This document shows positions 35,497 to 37,642 of a stretch of DNA of 37,642 nucleotides, piece by piece. Both the position numbers and the translations under genes were made by a program. The DNA lies in the NCBI GenBank assembly GCA_023416735.1, contig JAEZGX010000010.1, positions 1 to 37,642 of the forward strand, given 5' to 3'. The notes under the pieces were generated by a model, which made no database searches, was not told the DNA's origin, and was given only the letters and a program-made list of their open reading frames with translations. The stretch's first letter is position 1; each line of letters starts with the position of its first letter. This DNA is from Verrucomicrobiota bacterium. GTDB taxonomy: Bacteria; Verrucomicrobiota; Verrucomicrobiia; Opitutales; Opitutaceae.

Positions 35497-35572
35497 GGGC
35501 TCTTAGCTCAGTTGGTAGAGCGCCTCAATGGCATTGAGGAGGTCAGCGGTTCGAACCCGCTAGGGTCCACCA
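35497..35572 (+). tRNA. tRNA-Ala (anticodon GGC)
   Basis: A 76-nt cloverleaf with an encoded CCA (35570-35572). The acceptor stem is GGGCTCT with AGGGTCC (two G-U or T-G pairs), the D arm GCTCAGTTGGTAGAGC, the anticodon stem CCTCA/TGAGG with loop ATGGCAT, giving anticodon GGC for GCC and GCU codons, and a T arm with AGCGG/CCGCT. Third and fourth acceptor pairs are unusual for tRNA-Ala, but the G3-U70 identity pair of alanine tRNAs is present as G35499-T35566. Confidence 0.96.
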
Positions 35573-35577
35573 AATTT

Positions 35578-35601
35578 ACCCGGCTTCCGCCGGGTTTTTT
35601 T
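35578..35601 (+). terminator. Rho-independent terminator of tRNA-Ala
   Basis: ACCCGGC (35578-35584) and GCCGGGT (35589-35595) are perfect complements around TTCC; with the last stem T, seven Ts follow (35595-35601). It starts 5 bp after the tRNA end. Textbook form. Confidence 0.92.
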
Positions 35602-35846
35602 GTAGCCGGGGGGGCGTTGGCCCGCGAAACACGCGAAACACGCGAAGGGCGTGAAAAGGGCGAAGAGACTGGAAGGGCGCGCAATCACAGGGGAATTTTT
35701 CCCAGGAGGGGAGGGCGGATTGCCGGATTGAGCGGCGGGCGGTTTTTATGGCCGTGCGGGGTGGCCGAATGGGAGCGGAGCGGATATTTATCCGCGGCCC
35801 GCCGGATGAACCGTCGGGGTGAAGCGAAACGCAACGGAGGATAATC
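35602..35846. other. 245-bp intergenic region before the TPP enzyme
   Basis: No gene is supported. It contains a short tandem repeat (CGCGAAACA twice, then CGCGAAGGG, 35623-35649), a perfect hairpin GCGGATA-TT-TATCCGC (35780-35795) about 50 bp before the next ATG, and a clear Shine-Dalgarno site (GGAGG) before ATG 35847. The hairpin may be an operator or leader structure for the gene that follows. Confidence 0.45.
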
Positions 35847-37604
35847 ATGGCGAAGACGAGCAGCGATGTGTTGGTGGAGGTGTTGGAGCAGTGGGGGGTG
35901 GAGGTGGTGTTCGGGATGCCCGGCGATGGCATCAACGGCATCATGGAATCGCTGCGACTCGCGAAGGATCGGATTCGCTTCGTGCAAGTGCGGCACGAGG
36001 AGTCGGCGGCGTTCATGGCGTGCGGTTATGCGAAATACACGCGGAAGCTCGGAGTGTGCCTGGCGACCTCAGGGCCGGGCGGGATCCATTTGTTGAACGG
36101 GCTCTACGATGCGAAACTCGATGGCGCGCCGGTGCTGGCGATCACGGGGCATCATTTCCACGATCTGATCGACACGCATGCGCAGCAGGACGTCGATTTG
36201 GACAAGCTCTACATGGATGTGGCGGTTTATAACACCCGCGTGATGGGGCCGGAGCATGTGGAGGCGGTGGCGAATCTCGCGTGTCGCAACGCGCTCGCGC
36301 ATCGCGGCGTGGCGCACATCAATTTCCCGGTCGATACGCAATCGATGCCGGTGAAGGAAGGAAAGCGGTCGGAGCGGAATATCAAAGGTTACGCGGACAC
36401 GCAGGCCTTTGCGCGGACGGCGGGGCTGCCGGCGGTGGAGCAGTTGAAAGCGGCGGCGGAAGTGATCAATCGCGGGGAGAAGATTGCGATTCTGGCGGGA
36501 CAAGGCGCGCTGCACGCGGGCGAGGAATTGGAGCGGATTGCGGAGCGGATTGGCGCGCCGATCGTGAAGGCGTTGCTGGGCAAATGCTGCGTGCCGGACG
36601 ATTCGCCCTACACGACGGGCGGTATCGGACTTTTGGGGACAGAGCCGTCGCAGGAAGCGCTGGAAGAATGCGACACGCTGCTGATGGTCGGGACGTCGTT
36701 TCCCTATATTGAATACTATCCGGAACCGGGAAAGGCGCGGGCGGTGCAGATCGACATCGATGCGACGCGGATTGGATTGCGGTATCCGGTGGACGTCGGA
36801 CTGGCGGGCGATGCGCGGATGACGCTGCAGTTGCTCGAGCCGATGTTGGAGCAACGCGGGCGGCGGGCGTTTTTGGAGAGGGCGCAACGGGGGATGGATA
36901 AGTGGCGGAAGCTGATGGACGAGCGGGTGTCGCGAAGGGACAAGCCGATGAAGCCGCAGGTGGTCGCGTGGGAAATCGGGCGGCGGCTGAGCCCGCACGC
37001 GATCGTGAGCTGCGACAGCGGAACGATCACGACCTGGTTCGCGCGACATATTCCGGCGCTGCGCGGACAGATGCATTCGCTCTCGGGAACGCTCGCGACG
37101 ATGGCGAACGGACTGCCCTACACGATCGCGGCGCAGGTGGCGTATCCAGATCGTCAATGCGTGGCGTTCGTGGGCGACGGAGGATTCACGATGTTGATGG
37201 GAGAGTTTGTGACGGCGGTGAAGTATCAGCTGCCGATCAAAGTCTGCGTGGTGAAGAACAACTCGCTGGGGCAGATCAAATGGGAGCAGTTGGTGTTTCT
37301 CGGGAACCCGGAATACGCGTGCGACCTGCATCCGATCGACTTTGTGGCGTTCGCGCGGGCGTGTGGGGCGCAGGGATTTCGGATCGAAGATCCGGAACGT
37401 TGCGGCGAAATCGTCGAGCAGGCGCTAGCGACGCCAGGGCCGGTGTTGATCGAGGCCGTGGTGGATCCGCACGAGCCGCCGATGCCGGCGAAGATCAAGG
37501 CAAAGCAGGCGGTGCATCTGGCGAAATCGCTGGCGCGAGGGACTCCGGATCGCGGGAAGATCGCGAAGACGATTGCGGAAGATAAAGTGCGGGAGTTGGT
37601 GTGA
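35847..37604 (+). CDS. Thiamine-diphosphate-dependent enzyme, pyruvate oxidase / acetolactate synthase-like
   Basis: 585-residue enzyme of the PoxB/IlvB family, which decarboxylates pyruvate on thiamine diphosphate. The N-terminal PYR domain has VVFGMPGDGINGIMESL (20-36) and the catalytic Glu E51 in RHEESAAF (49-56). The middle domain includes LAGQGALHAGEELERIAERI (about 216-235). The C-terminal PP domain has the TPP motif from GDGGF (443-447) to NN (471-472). PoxB-type features (VGDGGFTMLMGEFVTAVKYQ) favour pyruvate oxidase over acetolactate synthase; no PoxB-type membrane-binding tail is obvious, so the acceptor is open. A strong Shine-Dalgarno site lies before ATG 35847. No small IlvN subunit follows; a REP-like palindrome does. 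Confidence 0.85.
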   Translation: MAKTSSDVLVEVLEQWGVEVVFGMPGDGINGIMESLRLAKDRIRFVQVRHEESAAFMACGYAKYTRKLGVCLATSGPGGIHLLNGLYDAKLDGAPVLAITGHHFHDLIDTHAQQDVDLDKLYMDVAVYNTRVMGPEHVEAVANLACRNALAHRGVAHINFPVDTQSMPVKEGKRSERNIKGYADTQAFARTAGLPAVEQLKAAAEVINRGEKIAILAGQGALHAGEELERIAERIGAPIVKALLGKCCVPDDSPYTTGGIGLLGTEPSQEALEECDTLLMVGTSFPYIEYYPEPGKARAVQIDIDATRIGLRYPVDVGLAGDARMTLQLLEPMLEQRGRRAFLERAQRGMDKWRKLMDERVSRRDKPMKPQVVAWEIGRRLSPHAIVSCDSGTITTWFARHIPALRGQMHSLSGTLATMANGLPYTIAAQVAYPDRQCVAFVGDGGFTMLMGEFVTAVKYQLPIKVCVVKNNSLGQIKWEQLVFLGNPEYACDLHPIDFVAFARACGAQGFRIEDPERCGEIVEQALATPGPVLIEAVVDPHEPPMPAKIKAKQAVHLAKSLARGTPDRGKIAKTIAEDKVRELV

Positions 37605-37624
37605 GAGGAAGGCCGGGTCGGAGC

Positions 37625-37642
37625 GGCGGGGTCGGGAGACCC
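37625..37642. repeat. Start of a second copy of the 19889 REP-like palindrome (cut by the window end)
   Basis: GGCGGGGTCG (37625-37634) repeats the left arm of the element at 19889 exactly, with the same preceding GGAGC. It is followed by GGAGACCC, where the 19889 copy has GGCGACCC: a loop-edge change that shortens the stem. The rest lies beyond the window. Presence of near-identical copies 17.7 kb apart supports a dispersed family. Confidence 0.6.

Noticed and set aside
35623..35649. Short tandem repeat considered as a CRISPR remnant
   Set aside because: Units are 9 bp with no spacers and no cas genes.

Overview
The window is GC-rich, densely coded bacterial DNA. The gene set (SecD-SecF type exporter, Tol-type energy transducer, OprP-type porin, menaquinone enzyme, Rrf2/YezD-linked sulfur genes, GTG starts, few clear Shine-Dalgarno sites) fits a Gram-negative Verrucomicrobiota, most likely near Opitutaceae. 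This assignment rests on general family knowledge and not on a search. No phage, insertion sequence or CRISPR array is visible; the window reads as chromosomal core plus a sulfur-assimilation locus.

Layout. 1-2757: the SecF part of a protein exporter and recJ, separated by a compound palindromic (REP-pair-like) element. 2860-2936: tRNA-Arg(ACG). 3269-14776: a sulfur-acquisition locus read in one direction: Rrf2 regulator, yezD, an OprP-type porin, sbp (sulfate-binding), an M14-like pseudoenzyme, cysP (thiosulfate-binding type), an intact M14-type metallohydrolase, cysT, cysW, cysA, cysK and an FAD/NAD(P)-binding oxidoreductase. 14849-16899: a diacylglycerol-kinase-family protein (minus), an AHSA1/SRPBCC protein and a YCII/DGPF protein. 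16921-19870: kup (minus), divergent from menB (plus). 19929-26479 (minus): a GPH sugar symporter, class II fructose-bisphosphate aldolase, a membrane-anchored unknown and topB. 26649-28822: an alpha/beta hydrolase convergent with a MATE exporter. 29044-31293: a small lipoprotein, two AT-rich palindromes, a secreted unknown and a HolB-like protein. 31358-33144 (minus): tmk and a PfkB-family sugar kinase, continuing as one operon into holB and the unknown. 33299-35433: tolQ, tolR and a TolA/TonB-like gene. 35497-35572: tRNA-Ala(GGC) with a strong terminator. 35847-37604: a thiamine-diphosphate-dependent pyruvate oxidase-like enzyme.

How it works together. In the sulfur locus the porin would admit oxyanions, Sbp and CysP would bind sulfate and thiosulfate in the periplasm, CysTWA would import them and CysK would make cysteine. 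A Rrf2 regulator with four clustered cysteines and YezD sit at the head, as in Firmicute CymR-controlled sulfur regulons. The most novel feature is that each binding-protein gene is followed by a cytoplasmic M14-fold gene. The one after cysP keeps the expected zinc-ligand and catalytic residues (H68, E71, H153, E228, N122-R123). The one after sbp aligns with it along its length but has lost every one of them. This looks like a duplicated and diverged two-gene module inside a sulfate/thiosulfate ABC operon, whose function I cannot assign.
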